A stretch of DNA of 64,000 bases from Pedobacter yulinensis (GTDB lineage: Bacteria; Bacteroidota; Bacteroidia; Sphingobacteriales; Sphingobacteriaceae), in NCBI RefSeq assembly GCF_003029735.1, contig NZ_KZ686269.1:1-64000 (forward strand), read 5' to 3'. A model generated the notes under the pieces. The model saw only the letters and a list, made by a program, of their open reading frames with translations, was not told the origin of the DNA and searched no databases. Positions 53,459 through 63,015 of this stretch are shown piece after piece (the first letter of the stretch is position 1; each line of letters opens with the position of its first letter). A program made the translations under genes and the position numbers.

Positions 53459-55120
53459 ATGTATATTTTGAAATTAACCCGGCTCCTGTCTTTTCTGTTT
53501 CTGGTTTCGCTGGCCCGGCCCGCGGTGGCCCGTCAGGCAAACAAGACCCGGCATGCCGATGTGATCGTTTACGGCGGAACCTCGGCAGGAATCATCGCTG
53601 CGGTCCAGGTGGCCAAAATGGGCAAAAAGGTCATCGTCGTTTCCCCGGATGTACACCTTGGCGGCCTTTCATCTTCGGGACTGGGCTTTACCGATACCGG
53701 CAATAAGGAGGTGATCGGTGGCCTGGCGCGCGATTTCTACCACCGTGTTTATCTGCATTACCAGCAGGATTCGGCCTGGAAGTGGCAAAGCAGGGAATCA
53801 TACGGCAACAAGGGCCAGGGAACACCGGCTATCGACGGCCGCGAACGCACGATGTGGATCTTTGAACCGCACGTAGCTGAGTCGATCTTTGAAACACTGG
53901 TCAAAGAAAACAAGATCACCGTTTACCGCGACAGGTGGCTGGACAGGACGTATGAACCCGTTAAAAAGAAGGGCTCGATTGTCGGCATCAAGACCACCAA
54001 TGGAGAATATTATACGGGCAGCATGTTTATTGATGCCACCTATGAGGGCGACCTCATGGCTGCAGCGAAAGTGAATTACCACATTGGCCGCGAGGCAAAT
54101 GCTGTATACGGGGAAAAATGGAATGGAGTGCAGGCGCTGGTTTTCCAGCACCGCCATCACTTTGCAAAACCGGTCGACCCGTTTGTTGTTAAGGGAAATC
54201 CCGCAAGCGGCCTGTTACCCGGCATCAGCAAAGAAGTGCCTGGCCCGAACGGCAGCGCAGACAAGCGCCTGCAAGCCTATTGTTACCGCATGTGCCTGAG
54301 CGATAAACCGGAGAACCGGGTGGAGTTTCCCAAACCCGATAACTACAACCCGACAGACTACGAACTGCTGGTTCGCGTATTTGAAAGCGGGTGGCGCGAA
54401 CTGTTTGATAAGTATGACCCCGTGCCCAACCGCAAGACCGACACCAATAACCATGGGCCGTTCAGCACAGATTATATTGGCATGAACTACCGGTATCCCG
54501 AGGCCTCCTATGCCGAACGGAAAAGCATCATCAAGGCCCATGAAGACTACCAGAAAGGCCTGATGTATTTCCTGTCGAATGATCCAAGGGTACCCGCAGA
54601 CCTGCAGGCCCGCATGAAAACCTGGGGACTGGCCAAAGATGAGTTCGCTGACAATGGCCACTGGCCATACCAGTTATACGTTCGCGAAGCCCGGCGGATG
54701 ATTGGTCCATACGTGGTTACAGAGCATGATGTACTGGGAACGAAAGAAGTGCCCCGGCCGGTAGGCATGGGCTCCTATTCACTCGATTCGCACAACGTGC
54801 AACGGTACGTAACGCCAGAAGGTCATGTGCAGAATGAAGGCGACATTGGTGTAAAAGCACCAAAACCTTATGCCATATCGTACGATGCGCTGGTGCCGAA
54901 AGCGGCCGAATGCAAGAACCTGCTCGTTCCTGTGTGCTTGTCATCCTCTCACATTGCCTACGGTTCGATCAGGATGGAACCGGTTTTCATGATCCTCGGG
55001 CAGTCTGCAGCTACGGCAGCGGTTCTGGCCATCAACAACAAGGTGAGCGTTCAGGACGTTGACTATAAACAACTGGCTGCGGCACTGCAGGCAGATAAAC
55101 AATGCCTCACCTATAAGTAA
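53459..55120 (+). CDS. Secreted FAD-dependent oxidoreductase, PUL 2
   Basis: This 553-residue protein starts with a signal peptide (about 1-24), then a Rossmann FAD-binding motif DVIVYGGTSAGIIAAVQVAKMGKKVIVV (34-61; GGTSAG). The family stretch LGGLSSSGLGFTDTGNKEVIGG follows, and near the end HIAYGSIRMEPVFMILGQSAATAAVLA. It belongs to the FAD_oxidored (PF12831-like) group often found in PULs. Members oxidise or dehydrogenate sugars, but the substrate here is unknown. I chose the start at 53459, after the preceding stop; an upstream in-frame ATG lies inside the SGNH gene. Confidence 0.88.
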   Translation: MYILKLTRLLSFLFLVSLARPAVARQANKTRHADVIVYGGTSAGIIAAVQVAKMGKKVIVVSPDVHLGGLSSSGLGFTDTGNKEVIGGLARDFYHRVYLHYQQDSAWKWQSRESYGNKGQGTPAIDGRERTMWIFEPHVAESIFETLVKENKITVYRDRWLDRTYEPVKKKGSIVGIKTTNGEYYTGSMFIDATYEGDLMAAAKVNYHIGREANAVYGEKWNGVQALVFQHRHHFAKPVDPFVVKGNPASGLLPGISKEVPGPNGSADKRLQAYCYRMCLSDKPENRVEFPKPDNYNPTDYELLVRVFESGWRELFDKYDPVPNRKTDTNNHGPFSTDYIGMNYRYPEASYAERKSIIKAHEDYQKGLMYFLSNDPRVPADLQARMKTWGLAKDEFADNGHWPYQLYVREARRMIGPYVVTEHDVLGTKEVPRPVGMGSYSLDSHNVQRYVTPEGHVQNEGDIGVKAPKPYAISYDALVPKAAECKNLLVPVCLSSSHIAYGSIRMEPVFMILGQSAATAAVLAINNKVSVQDVDYKQLAAALQADKQCLTYK

Positions 55121-55168
55121 CCAGCAGACATGCAGCCTGAGCACTTGCATGAAGTGTTTAGTTGAAAA

Positions 55169-55199
55169 GAGGCCGCCCCCTAAGGGCGGCCTCTTTTTT
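55169..55199 (+). terminator. Terminator of PUL 2
   Basis: Perfect 10-bp stem GAGGCCGCCC/GGGCGGCCTC with loop CCTAA, flanked by AAAA and TTTTTT, 48 bases after the oxidoreductase stop. Confidence 0.92.
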
Positions 55200-55238
55200 A
55201 AATCTGAAGCATTTTGTGCTTACAAAGGTCCGGGTGGT

Positions 55239-55424
55239 TTAACGAACGGATTCCCTGATCGTTTTTTCCTCGTCGTCCTCGCGCTGCTGTTGATCGTTTG
55301 GCGCTTCTTCGACACCTGTACCGCTTGCATCATTGCCGGTTTGCGCCGGTTCATTGATGTGGTTTTCTTCTGCGTTGTCCTTGCCTGCAGGATCGATTGG
55401 CTGCTGTTCCTTGTTCATGTTCAA
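55239..55424 (-). CDS. Small acidic hydrophilic hypothetical protein
   Basis: This 61-residue frame is rich in Glu, Asp, Asn and Gln (NMNKEQQPIDPAGKDNAEEN), without Cys or hydrophobic segments, and looks intrinsically disordered. Two near-tandem ATGs mark its start. It lies between the two terminators of PUL 2 and PUL 3, downstream of PUL 3 on the same strand. Sphingobacteriaceae genomes often carry such small acidic proteins, but I do not recognise this one. Confidence 0.5.
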   Translation of the reverse strand: MNMNKEQQPIDPAGKDNAEENHINEPAQTGNDASGTGVEEAPNDQQQREDDEEKTIRESVR

Positions 55425-55526
55425 AGTTTAAGATTACAGGTTTAAGCTTCACCGAATGCAATTGGTTTCAGAAAAGGCCAGATTGCGTAATTGACGCAGG
55501 CCGGTTTGACATGGGTATCTCTATAA

Positions 55527-55556
55527 CAAAAACGGCCCGGGCAAATGCCGGGCCGT
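55527..55556 (-). terminator. Terminator of PUL 3
   Basis: On the minus strand, a 9-bp stem ACGGCCCGG/CCGGGCCGT with a seven-base loop is followed by TTTTGTT. It lies just past the GH76 stop at 55579. Confidence 0.85.
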
Positions 55557-55578
55557 ATCCAAATTGTCTTCAAAAAAC

Positions 55579-56736
55579 CTATTCCAGGTAACCTGCTGCC
55601 TTGATTTTGGCCATCGCCTCCATCAGCATGGCGCCGCTCAACTGGGCCCGCAAACCGCCCACAGAAGCGGGCGCTTCCCACCACCTGAATCCAAAAAGAA
55701 CAACCGGTGTTTTGGTCGTGCCTTTTGTCCAGAGAATCTGGGCGCTGTTTTTCAGGAAGTTAACATATCGCCGGCGGGCGCTTTCGGGCAGGTCCTTGTG
55801 CAAAATGAGTTCGGTCAGGTACCTGACAAAAATCCCTTTAAAGAGGTTCACGTCATGATCCTGCTGCTCTGCCCAGTCGCTCAGCACCTTATTTGTCGAA
55901 TTGACCAGCGTACTGGTGGTCCAGTCGGCCGTTTTCATCGCATCGTTCAGGTACACTTTGTTGCCCGTGATCTTGTAATACTCAAGCGCCGCGCCCATAT
56001 AGGTGCCGGCATTATAGGTCCAGTCTCCCTGGTTATTGTTGATGTCTTCAAAAACGCGGCCCGATTGCTGCACCACGCGGTGTTCCTTGATCCAGTTGTA
56101 GATGCGTGACAACCAGACCAGGTTGGTTTCGCCCCGTACAATTTCACTCTGTCCGTATTTTTGCCAGCGGCGCGCAGCAATGATGGCAGCCGGCCCATTT
56201 GAGGGCACACCTTTGCTTCGGCCTTCCTTGGTGTTTTCATGGTTCCAGGGAATGCCACCGCCGTCTTCCTCATTCCAGCCATCAATGATGGCTGTCCAGA
56301 GTTCTTTAGCCGACTGTTCGTACCGGGTATCGCCGGTTGCTTCGAGCGCGCGCATGTGCGCCATGCCATGCCAGCCCATATCATCATAGTAGTTGTTCCA
56401 GAAGCGGTTTCCATTCTTCTTTTTAACGCCTTCGTAAAAAGCGGCGATTTTCTGTTTGTAAAAATCGTCTTTGGTCCGCACATAAGCATCGACCAGTACG
56501 TCAAGCCCATGGGCTTCGGGCCAGTAATCGAATTGCCCGATGGCGCCGAAATTGTCGTTGTTGAAATGGTTTTTCGTCGAGTTGAAGTACACACTGGTAA
56601 AACTCCGGCTGCTGCTGTCGGCAGCGGTATTCCAGTTGATGTTGTATTTCACGCTTCGGTCTACATATTCATCTTCTATTTTCCCGCAGGCGCTCAAACC
56701 GAGCGCCAGGAGGGAAATATACAGTCTTGTTTTCAT
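55579..56736 (-). CDS. GH76 alpha-1,6-mannanase-like lipoprotein, PUL 3
   Basis: This 385-residue protein has its lipobox at Cys17 (LGLSAC), so it is likely surface-anchored. The (alpha/alpha)6 barrel has the GH76 catalytic pair in NNYYDDMGWHGMAH, Asp118 and Asp119. Other family marks are DYWPEAHGLDVLVDAY, GGGIPWNHE and DWTYNAGTYMGAALEYY. GH76 endo-alpha-1,6-mannanases attack the backbone of fungal and mycobacterial alpha-mannans. It is the last gene of PUL 3, seven bases after the SusE gene, giving the locus its most specific substrate clue. I chose the start at 56736, since an upstream in-frame ATG lies within SusE. Confidence 0.93.
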   Translation of the reverse strand: MKTRLYISLLALGLSACGKIEDEYVDRSVKYNINWNTAADSSSRSFTSVYFNSTKNHFNNDNFGAIGQFDYWPEAHGLDVLVDAYVRTKDDFYKQKIAAFYEGVKKKNGNRFWNNYYDDMGWHGMAHMRALEATGDTRYEQSAKELWTAIIDGWNEEDGGGIPWNHENTKEGRSKGVPSNGPAAIIAARRWQKYGQSEIVRGETNLVWLSRIYNWIKEHRVVQQSGRVFEDINNNQGDWTYNAGTYMGAALEYYKITGNKVYLNDAMKTADWTTSTLVNSTNKVLSDWAEQQDHDVNLFKGIFVRYLTELILHKDLPESARRRYVNFLKNSAQILWTKGTTKTPVVLFGFRWWEAPASVGGLRAQLSGAMLMEAMAKIKAAGYLE

Positions 56737-56743
56737 TTGCAGG

Positions 56744-57865
56744 TTAATAAATAATCTGATGGGTATATGCAGGATTTGCACTGTTCAGGTCGACAACGAT
56801 GCTGCAACGCGGTACATTCCGGTTCGGGAATTTAAACGAATAGTCCCACTGGTTGCGGTCGGTCGGGTAGAAGTTCAGGTTGAAGTAGGTGCCTGTAGTG
56901 GCTGTTGGCGGCTGGTTGTCCTTATTGGCACTGCCTAGTTTTTGCTCAGTTCCCCCAATGTTCATCCAGAAAAAGTAACGGTCGTCTCCCCAATTGGTGG
57001 TAAAGTCTGGCACAATGTTGTTTACGCGCCATACGCCTCTTCCCTGGTAGGCGAGGGTCTCGCGTTTTTGCGGCGTACACATGAAGAAATCCAGCTTCGT
57101 TACTTCCTGAATGCTTGCCGAAGAGGTTGCAAAATCAAGTGTTACCTTATAGATACCGTCTTTCGCTACCGTAGCGCCATCTGCGTTTTCGCGGAAAGCC
57201 CGACCATCGGCACCAAGTGTAAAGCTGCGCGAAACGTTTGTTTTCGAGTCTACGAATACATACTTTTTACCGGCAAGCAGCTTGGTATAGATTTCAAACT
57301 CATTTCCGCCTGCGAGACCTTTAACGGTTAAGGCTGATGCAAGTGTGGCGCCGCCCTCGGTTCCTTCACCAGTCAGGTAAAGCGATGTAGGAGCCTCAAT
57401 CCCGGCAAGGCGGGTAATGCTGATTTTTCTGGCCTGTGGTGACGATACTTTGGTCATGCCACGCGAGCTGATAACGGTCCATTTGAGGGTTCCGCGCTCA
57501 GCAGCCGGAATTCCTGCTAAACCACCGATGCGGTTAAGTACCTTGTGGGTAATGGTGGCGCCAGTGCTTGTACCGTTGTTATCGGCGGGCGCAACGTAAA
57601 GCGGTTTTGAAAAATCGCCGTTTTCCTTGTCAAAGACCACATCATAATACACCAGGCCATTGTCTTCGGCTGTTGCTTTTTCCCATTCAAAATACAGGCT
57701 TGAGGTAGCGCCCGATTGTAATACCACGTTGCGGGCATCGTCGGGAGCATAGAGGGTTTTTACTTCAGTTACCTGAACTTCTTTGAACGAATCGTTTTTT
57801 TTGCATCCGCCAAGACCGATCAATAGCAGCAGCGGAAGAAATATTGAAGATATATTGGTTTTCAT
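56744..57865 (-). CDS. SusE-type surface glycan-binding lipoprotein, PUL 3
   Basis: This 373-residue lipoprotein has its lipobox at Cys21 (LIGLGGC). The N-terminal SusE domain has SGATSSLYFEWEKATAEDNGLVYYDVVFDKENGDF and DNNGTSTGATITHKVLN. Later tandem beta domains include GLAGGNEFEIYTKLLAGKKYVFVD and KDGIYKVTLDFATSSASIQEV, a carbohydrate-binding-type layout. It sits between susD and the GH76 gene, as in other PULs for alpha-mannan. The C-terminal region (about 270-373) resembles SusF-like starch- or mannan-binding modules. Confidence 0.9.
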   Translation of the reverse strand: MKTNISSIFLPLLLLIGLGGCKKNDSFKEVQVTEVKTLYAPDDARNVVLQSGATSSLYFEWEKATAEDNGLVYYDVVFDKENGDFSKPLYVAPADNNGTSTGATITHKVLNRIGGLAGIPAAERGTLKWTVISSRGMTKVSSPQARKISITRLAGIEAPTSLYLTGEGTEGGATLASALTVKGLAGGNEFEIYTKLLAGKKYVFVDSKTNVSRSFTLGADGRAFRENADGATVAKDGIYKVTLDFATSSASIQEVTKLDFFMCTPQKRETLAYQGRGVWRVNNIVPDFTTNWGDDRYFFWMNIGGTEQKLGSANKDNQPPTATTGTYFNLNFYPTDRNQWDYSFKFPNRNVPRCSIVVDLNSANPAYTHQIIY

Positions 57866-57882
57866 TTTTTTTTAAATTTTGG

Positions 57883-59511
57883 TTAATAGCCTGGATTTTG
57901 CGTCAGATTTGGATTCTGAATACGCTCTGAACGTGGGATTGCCCAGAGATAGTCTCTGCTTCGGCTAAAGTTCCCGCCGGGCAGCTTGATGTAATCGTAG
58001 GTTCCGCTGCTTTTGTCAAATTTTGCACCCCTGAAACCTTGTGTAAGTACCGTTTCAGCAGTACGCCAGCGGCGGATGTCGTATACCCGCAGACCTTCCA
58101 GTGCGAGTTCAACACGGCGCTCGTTCCTGATCACCTCACGGAGTTCAGCCTGAGATCCTGTCGGCAGATTCATGGCAGCCGGCACATTGTCAAAGCCGGC
58201 GCGCTGACGCAGCTTTTTGATGGTTTGGTCCCAGACCCCGCTATTCATTTGATTCAGTTCATTTTTTGCTTCTGCATACATCAGCAGAACGTCGGCAAAC
58301 CGGATGATCGGCAAATTAAGGCTGGAGTTCCAGCCGCCGGAAACATATGTGCCCGGTGCGGGATCAGCATATTTGCGGTAATAATAACCGGTTGGCGTCT
58401 GTGCGGTACCCGCTCCCGTATATTTGTCTGATGGTTTTCCGGGTGCAGTAGTGCCGTCAGGATGGGTAATAATTGTGTATTCTACCCCGCTGCGGTCTTT
58501 CCACTGCGATCCGTCATAAACAATGGTTGCATTCAGCCTTGGGTCACGGTTTGCGTATGGAGCATCTGCAGCCGTCCACCTGCGGCCATCCTTCATCAGG
58601 TAGCTGTCAACCAACCCCTGCGTAGGGCCTGCTAGGCAGAGCCTCGCACCGGCGGAAATGGGTGCATAATCTACAAGGTTACCCCAGACACGAAGCGGTA
58701 AAACGTATTGTGAACTTAGAATGATCTCACTGTTGTATTCATTTTGCGCCCAGAACAGCTGTTCATAGTTGCCAAACAGGTCATAGGAACCAAAAGTGTT
58801 ACCCATAAGTTTCTCGCAGTTTTCAATCACCTTCTGCCAGTTATTTTCCCACAGATATGCCCGGGCGTTTAATGCAATCGTTGCCCCACTCGTTATGCGG
58901 CCATTATCTGCAGCGGCATATTGCTCTTTTGAGGGCAGAATCGACGAAACAGCTTCCAATTCCTGGTGAACCCAGGCTAAAACTTCTGCCTGCGGTTTAC
59001 GTGTAATTGTTTTTGACTGTTCAAGCGTAATATCTTCGGTGAAATGCGGTACATCACCATACCAGGTTGCCAACTGGAGATAGAGGGATGCCCGGATAAA
59101 CCGGATCTCCGCCTTACGTTGTTCCCGTTTTTCTGCAGACATGGCCGTTACGCGGTCTACGTTTGCCAGGAACGTATGGCAGGTTTTTATACCCTCGTAA
59201 CATGCTTTCCAATCGGCCTGAAACCGCCCGTTTGAGGCATCCGCTACTCCCGTGGCAATCAGCTTCTCGTTTGTTGAGCCATAGCCATTGTAAACATTAT
59301 CACTCAGTATCTCATTGGCGAAGATGTAGTCACTGCTGAACATCTGCCTGTAGGCCATGTTCAGGACGCTGTTGGCCTTATCTTCAGAGGTCCAGTACGT
59401 TTCGTCAGTAAATTTATTGGTTGGCACAACATCCATCTTCACGCAGCCCGTAAAGAAGAGGCCGATCCCCAGAAGGGTGACTTTGCCGTATGTGATCAGA
59501 TTCTTTTTCAT
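57883..59511 (-). CDS. SusD/RagB glycan-binding lipoprotein, PUL 3
   Basis: This 542-residue surface lipoprotein has its lipobox at Cys23 (LFFTGC). Features include VVPTNKFTDETYWTSEDKANSVLNMAYRQMF, EIRFIRASLYLQLATWYGDVPHFTEDITLEQS and ADVLLMYAEAKNELNQMNSG. RRVELALEGLRVYDIRRWRTAE lies near the end, followed by ERIQNPNLTQNPGY. It lies 18 bases after the susC stop and 17 bases before SusE. Confidence 0.95.
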   Translation of the reverse strand: MKKNLITYGKVTLLGIGLFFTGCVKMDVVPTNKFTDETYWTSEDKANSVLNMAYRQMFSSDYIFANEILSDNVYNGYGSTNEKLIATGVADASNGRFQADWKACYEGIKTCHTFLANVDRVTAMSAEKREQRKAEIRFIRASLYLQLATWYGDVPHFTEDITLEQSKTITRKPQAEVLAWVHQELEAVSSILPSKEQYAAADNGRITSGATIALNARAYLWENNWQKVIENCEKLMGNTFGSYDLFGNYEQLFWAQNEYNSEIILSSQYVLPLRVWGNLVDYAPISAGARLCLAGPTQGLVDSYLMKDGRRWTAADAPYANRDPRLNATIVYDGSQWKDRSGVEYTIITHPDGTTAPGKPSDKYTGAGTAQTPTGYYYRKYADPAPGTYVSGGWNSSLNLPIIRFADVLLMYAEAKNELNQMNSGVWDQTIKKLRQRAGFDNVPAAMNLPTGSQAELREVIRNERRVELALEGLRVYDIRRWRTAETVLTQGFRGAKFDKSSGTYDYIKLPGGNFSRSRDYLWAIPRSERIQNPNLTQNPGY

Positions 59512-59529
59512 GATTCTCTTCTGTTGCTG

Positions 59530-62500
59530 TTAAAATTCAATATCAAGACCGGCGCCGATGTATTTCAGCAATGGATAATTGCGGGCGCTGTTGGCGCCGC
59601 CGGCATTCATACTCGAGCCAAACTCGGTTGATTCAGGGTCAATAAAGGTGTTTTTCGAAATGGTCAGCAGGTTCTGTCCGCTAACGAATAACCTGACTTT
59701 TCGCATTCCTGCTTTGCTCGACATGGCGGTTGGAAGGGTATATCCTACCTGGATGTTCTTCAAACGGATATAAGATGCGTCGAAGATATTAAAATCAGAA
59801 CCCTTACCGTAGTTGTTGCTGGTAGATGCTGTGCCTGGTGAGGTTAGTCTTGGCCAGTAGGCGTCTGGATTGCCCGGCGTCCAGTAATCAAGCTGATGCT
59901 CGAACATCACAAACGAGTAACCGCCATGGAAAGGTTCAATGGTTTCGCCGCGTAATGCCATGTCACGTTTGCCAACACCCTGCCAAAGCATATTTAAGTC
60001 AAATCCCTTCCATTGAATGTCATAATTGAAGCCGAAGGTAAGCCGCGGGAACGCATGGCCAAGTACAAAGCGGTCATTGTCATCAATGATCCCGTCGCCG
60101 TTCCTGTCTACATACTTAACATCGCCGGGGCTTGGCGATACACCGATAGGCAAAGCAGATTCCTTAATCTCGTCTGCATTGCGGAAAAGCCCGGCGCGTT
60201 TGTAGCCGAAATAGCTGTAAAGCGGAAGGCCTACCCGAATAATCCGTTCAATCTCGTCCGATTTGCTAATCTGCTCATCACCCTCAAAACGGGTCACCTT
60301 GTTCCATGAGTCTGCCAGGTTAACGCCGAAATTGTGTACGAAGTCGCTATGCCGAAGCTGGTAATTTAAAGTTAATTCCCAACCATTGTTCACCATTGCG
60401 CCGAGATTTGCTCTTGGTACTGCACCACCAAGCACCAATGGCGTTTGTGGGGTAAGCAGGATGTCTTTCGTATTTTTCCGGAAGTAATCAAAGCTTGCAG
60501 TTAGTTTTCCTGACAGGAAGGTTGCATCTGCACCGATGTTAAATGTGGTGTTTGTCTCCCATTTTAAGTCGGGATTGCCAAATGTGTAGCCTGTACCTGG
60601 CAACGAAACGTTATTGAACCCGTATTGATCCTGATAGATATCATATGTCGTGAAAGTCTGATAGTCGTCTACTGCCTGATTTCCTAACTGGCCATAAGAA
60701 CCACGGATTTTGAGGTCGCCCAACTTGTCTTTCCAAAACCGGAAAAACGTTTCTTCTGATAGCCTCCAGCCCAGCGATACGGACGGGAAAAATCCCCAGC
60801 GGTTGCTGCGTGCAAATTTCGATGATCCGTCATATCTGAAATTGGCCTCAAATAGGTATCGGTCGGCCAAATTGTAGCCCGCGCGGCCAAACCAAGAATA
60901 GATACTCCGTTCGGTTGTTCCCCCTACCGTATTATAACTGGTTTTATCGAATATAGTACCTGTAGTAGGTATACCCAAGACAGGATCCACCAGTTGTTGT
61001 CTCAACTCAAACCGGCGCTGACGATAGGACTCATTTGAGAAGGCAGCAAGGCCATACACATTGTGTTTGCCGAAACTCCTGTTGTAATCAAGAAGTGCCT
61101 GAAGATTGAGTAATGTTGATTTCCCATTATAATCTTCTATAGAATATTGTGCAGAGTTTTGAATGTTGACCGGAGTTTCATCCCCTGACAGGTTGTAAAG
61201 CGGATGATAGAATCTCCTGATCAACCGGTTCTCCGGACGAAGATCAAGGGATGCAATTCCTCTGGCTTTTAGACCTTTAAAAATTTCAATTTCTGCATTT
61301 AAACTTCCCTGGAAATGGTCATTATTTTGCTGTATAAAGCCGCCTTGCTCGAGGTCCATCAAGGGATTACCGTTGGTCAGCACGTCGTTATTGTAGTACC
61401 GGCCGTTTTCGCCTTTCAAAACGTAATTGTTGTAGACCGGTAAGCGGGATGAGTTGGCGATCAAAAAGCCATTGTCTCCCTGAAACGACTTTCCATCGTT
61501 GCGGTCGTACCACATAATCGCTGAGAGTTTCAGCTTTCCGATATCTGTAGTCAGGTTGGTGCGCAGGTTGTAACGGCGCAGGCCAAAGTCGGGACCCTTA
61601 AAGTTGCTGCGCTGATCGTAATAGCCAAGGGAAACAAGATAGGTTGAATTATCGGATCCGCCTTGTACACTTATATTGTGATTTTGCTGAAAGCCGTTTT
61701 TTAAGATTCCTTTCAGGAAATATTCGCTGTCGCCCGTTGCGAACTGACGGATCTGTTCTGATGAATAGATCGGATTGGCACCACTATTTACATACGAATC
61801 GTTCCGAAGTAATGCATTCTGATATCCTTTAAGCGGTTTCACCAGGATTTCGGGATTCTGTGAACCCGCCAGCGCACTGAGCCTTACGGTAGGTTTCATG
61901 CCTTTTTTGCCCTTTTTGGTAGTGATCAAAATCACGCCGTTGGCCGATCTCGAGCCATAAATGGCCGCACTGCCTGCGTCTTTCAGAATCGATACGCTTT
62001 CAATATCATTTGGATTCAGGTTATTCATTGCACCGACATCTTCGTTGATGATCCCATCGATTACAAGAAGCGGAGAATTGTTGCCGAACGTGCTGATACC
62101 GCGAAGGTTGATGTTCATCGTATTATCGTTCGGATTCATGCTGCGCTGCTGGATAACCAGGCTGGGCGCGGTGCCCTGCAGGGCCTGCATCACATTGCCA
62201 ACGGGACGGTCTTCAATCTGTGCGGCGCGTACCTGGTCTACTGCACCGACTACACTTGCTTTGCGTTGGGTTCCGTAACCGACAACCACGACGTCGTTAA
62301 GTGCCTGACGATCTTCCTCTAGCTGAACATTCAATTCAGGCTGACCGCTGAACGTAACTTCTTTCGACTGGTAACCGATCGACGTAAAAACGAGTACTGA
62401 ACCCGTAGCTGCCGTGATCCGGAAGCGTCCTTCTGCATCGGTAACAGACCCATTTGTACTGCCTTTTACACGGATACTGATTCCGGGTAAAGCTGAGCCG

Positions 62501-62928
62501 GCCTGGTCGGTAACCCGTCCCGATACAGATGTCTGCCTTGAAGCAGCGCCAGTAAGCGTTGTTGCGGCGGGTTTTTGCCTGATGATAATTGTCTTGCCCT
62601 CAATGTAATAACTGAGGGGCTGGTTGCGAAAGCAGATGTCCAGCACCTGGCGCACGGGCGCGTTGCGCACCGAAATGGAGATGGGCTGCGTTTGCTGCAG
62701 CATATCGAGGTTGTAAAAAATGTCGTAGTCTGTCTGCCGTTTTATTTCCCGAAACACCTGCTCCAGGCCAACGCGCTTTTCTGTCAGGCTGACCTGTTGT
62801 GCAAAGCTGCCCGCGTTTACCTGCAGCAAAGCAGTAAGCAGGAAAATAAGGGTGAGTTTCATGGACAGCATCATTTTGGGAATACAGTTCTTCCAACTGT
62901 ACATTGTGTCAATGCAAGTCTTATACAT
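59530..62928 (-). CDS. SusC/RagA TonB-linked outer-membrane transporter with STN domain, PUL 3
   Basis: This 1132-residue transporter has a basic leader and signal peptide (about 24-43, MKLTLIFLLTALLQVNAGSFA). An STN domain follows (about 47-125, LEQVFREIKRQTDYDIFYNLDML), then a carboxypeptidase-like domain (VSGRVTDQAGSALPGISIRVKG) and a plug (LNDVVVVGYGTQRKASVVGAVDQV); the barrel ends in GAGLDIEF. I chose the start at 62928 (MYKTCIDTMYSW), by analogy with the PUL 1 SusC start. An upstream ATG at 62967 adds 13 residues. Confidence 0.95.
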   Translation of the reverse strand: MYKTCIDTMYSWKNCIPKMMLSMKLTLIFLLTALLQVNAGSFAQQVSLTEKRVGLEQVFREIKRQTDYDIFYNLDMLQQTQPISISVRNAPVRQVLDICFRNQPLSYYIEGKTIIIRQKPAATTLTGAASRQTSVSGRVTDQAGSALPGISIRVKGSTNGSVTDAEGRFRITAATGSVLVFTSIGYQSKEVTFSGQPELNVQLEEDRQALNDVVVVGYGTQRKASVVGAVDQVRAAQIEDRPVGNVMQALQGTAPSLVIQQRSMNPNDNTMNINLRGISTFGNNSPLLVIDGIINEDVGAMNNLNPNDIESVSILKDAGSAAIYGSRSANGVILITTKKGKKGMKPTVRLSALAGSQNPEILVKPLKGYQNALLRNDSYVNSGANPIYSSEQIRQFATGDSEYFLKGILKNGFQQNHNISVQGGSDNSTYLVSLGYYDQRSNFKGPDFGLRRYNLRTNLTTDIGKLKLSAIMWYDRNDGKSFQGDNGFLIANSSRLPVYNNYVLKGENGRYYNNDVLTNGNPLMDLEQGGFIQQNNDHFQGSLNAEIEIFKGLKARGIASLDLRPENRLIRRFYHPLYNLSGDETPVNIQNSAQYSIEDYNGKSTLLNLQALLDYNRSFGKHNVYGLAAFSNESYRQRRFELRQQLVDPVLGIPTTGTIFDKTSYNTVGGTTERSIYSWFGRAGYNLADRYLFEANFRYDGSSKFARSNRWGFFPSVSLGWRLSEETFFRFWKDKLGDLKIRGSYGQLGNQAVDDYQTFTTYDIYQDQYGFNNVSLPGTGYTFGNPDLKWETNTTFNIGADATFLSGKLTASFDYFRKNTKDILLTPQTPLVLGGAVPRANLGAMVNNGWELTLNYQLRHSDFVHNFGVNLADSWNKVTRFEGDEQISKSDEIERIIRVGLPLYSYFGYKRAGLFRNADEIKESALPIGVSPSPGDVKYVDRNGDGIIDDNDRFVLGHAFPRLTFGFNYDIQWKGFDLNMLWQGVGKRDMALRGETIEPFHGGYSFVMFEHQLDYWTPGNPDAYWPRLTSPGTASTSNNYGKGSDFNIFDASYIRLKNIQVGYTLPTAMSSKAGMRKVRLFVSGQNLLTISKNTFIDPESTEFGSSMNAGGANSARNYPLLKYIGAGLDIEF

Positions 62929-62960
62929 TTGATGTTCGTTTAGAATATATTTGGTTATTT

Positions 62961-62986
62961 GCAGCACATATAGTGGTTTGTGCTGC
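62961..62986 (-). other. Hairpin in the fecR-susC spacer, PUL 3
   Basis: Perfect 8-bp stem GCAGCACA/TGTGCTGC around a 10-base loop, about 35-60 bases before the susC start on the minus strand. No T-run follows. Its sequence differs from the PUL 1 and 2 hairpins; only the position is shared. Confidence 0.5.
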
Positions 62987-63015
62987 GGTTGGTTAGCTCG
63001 GGAGTGAGGTAAAAA

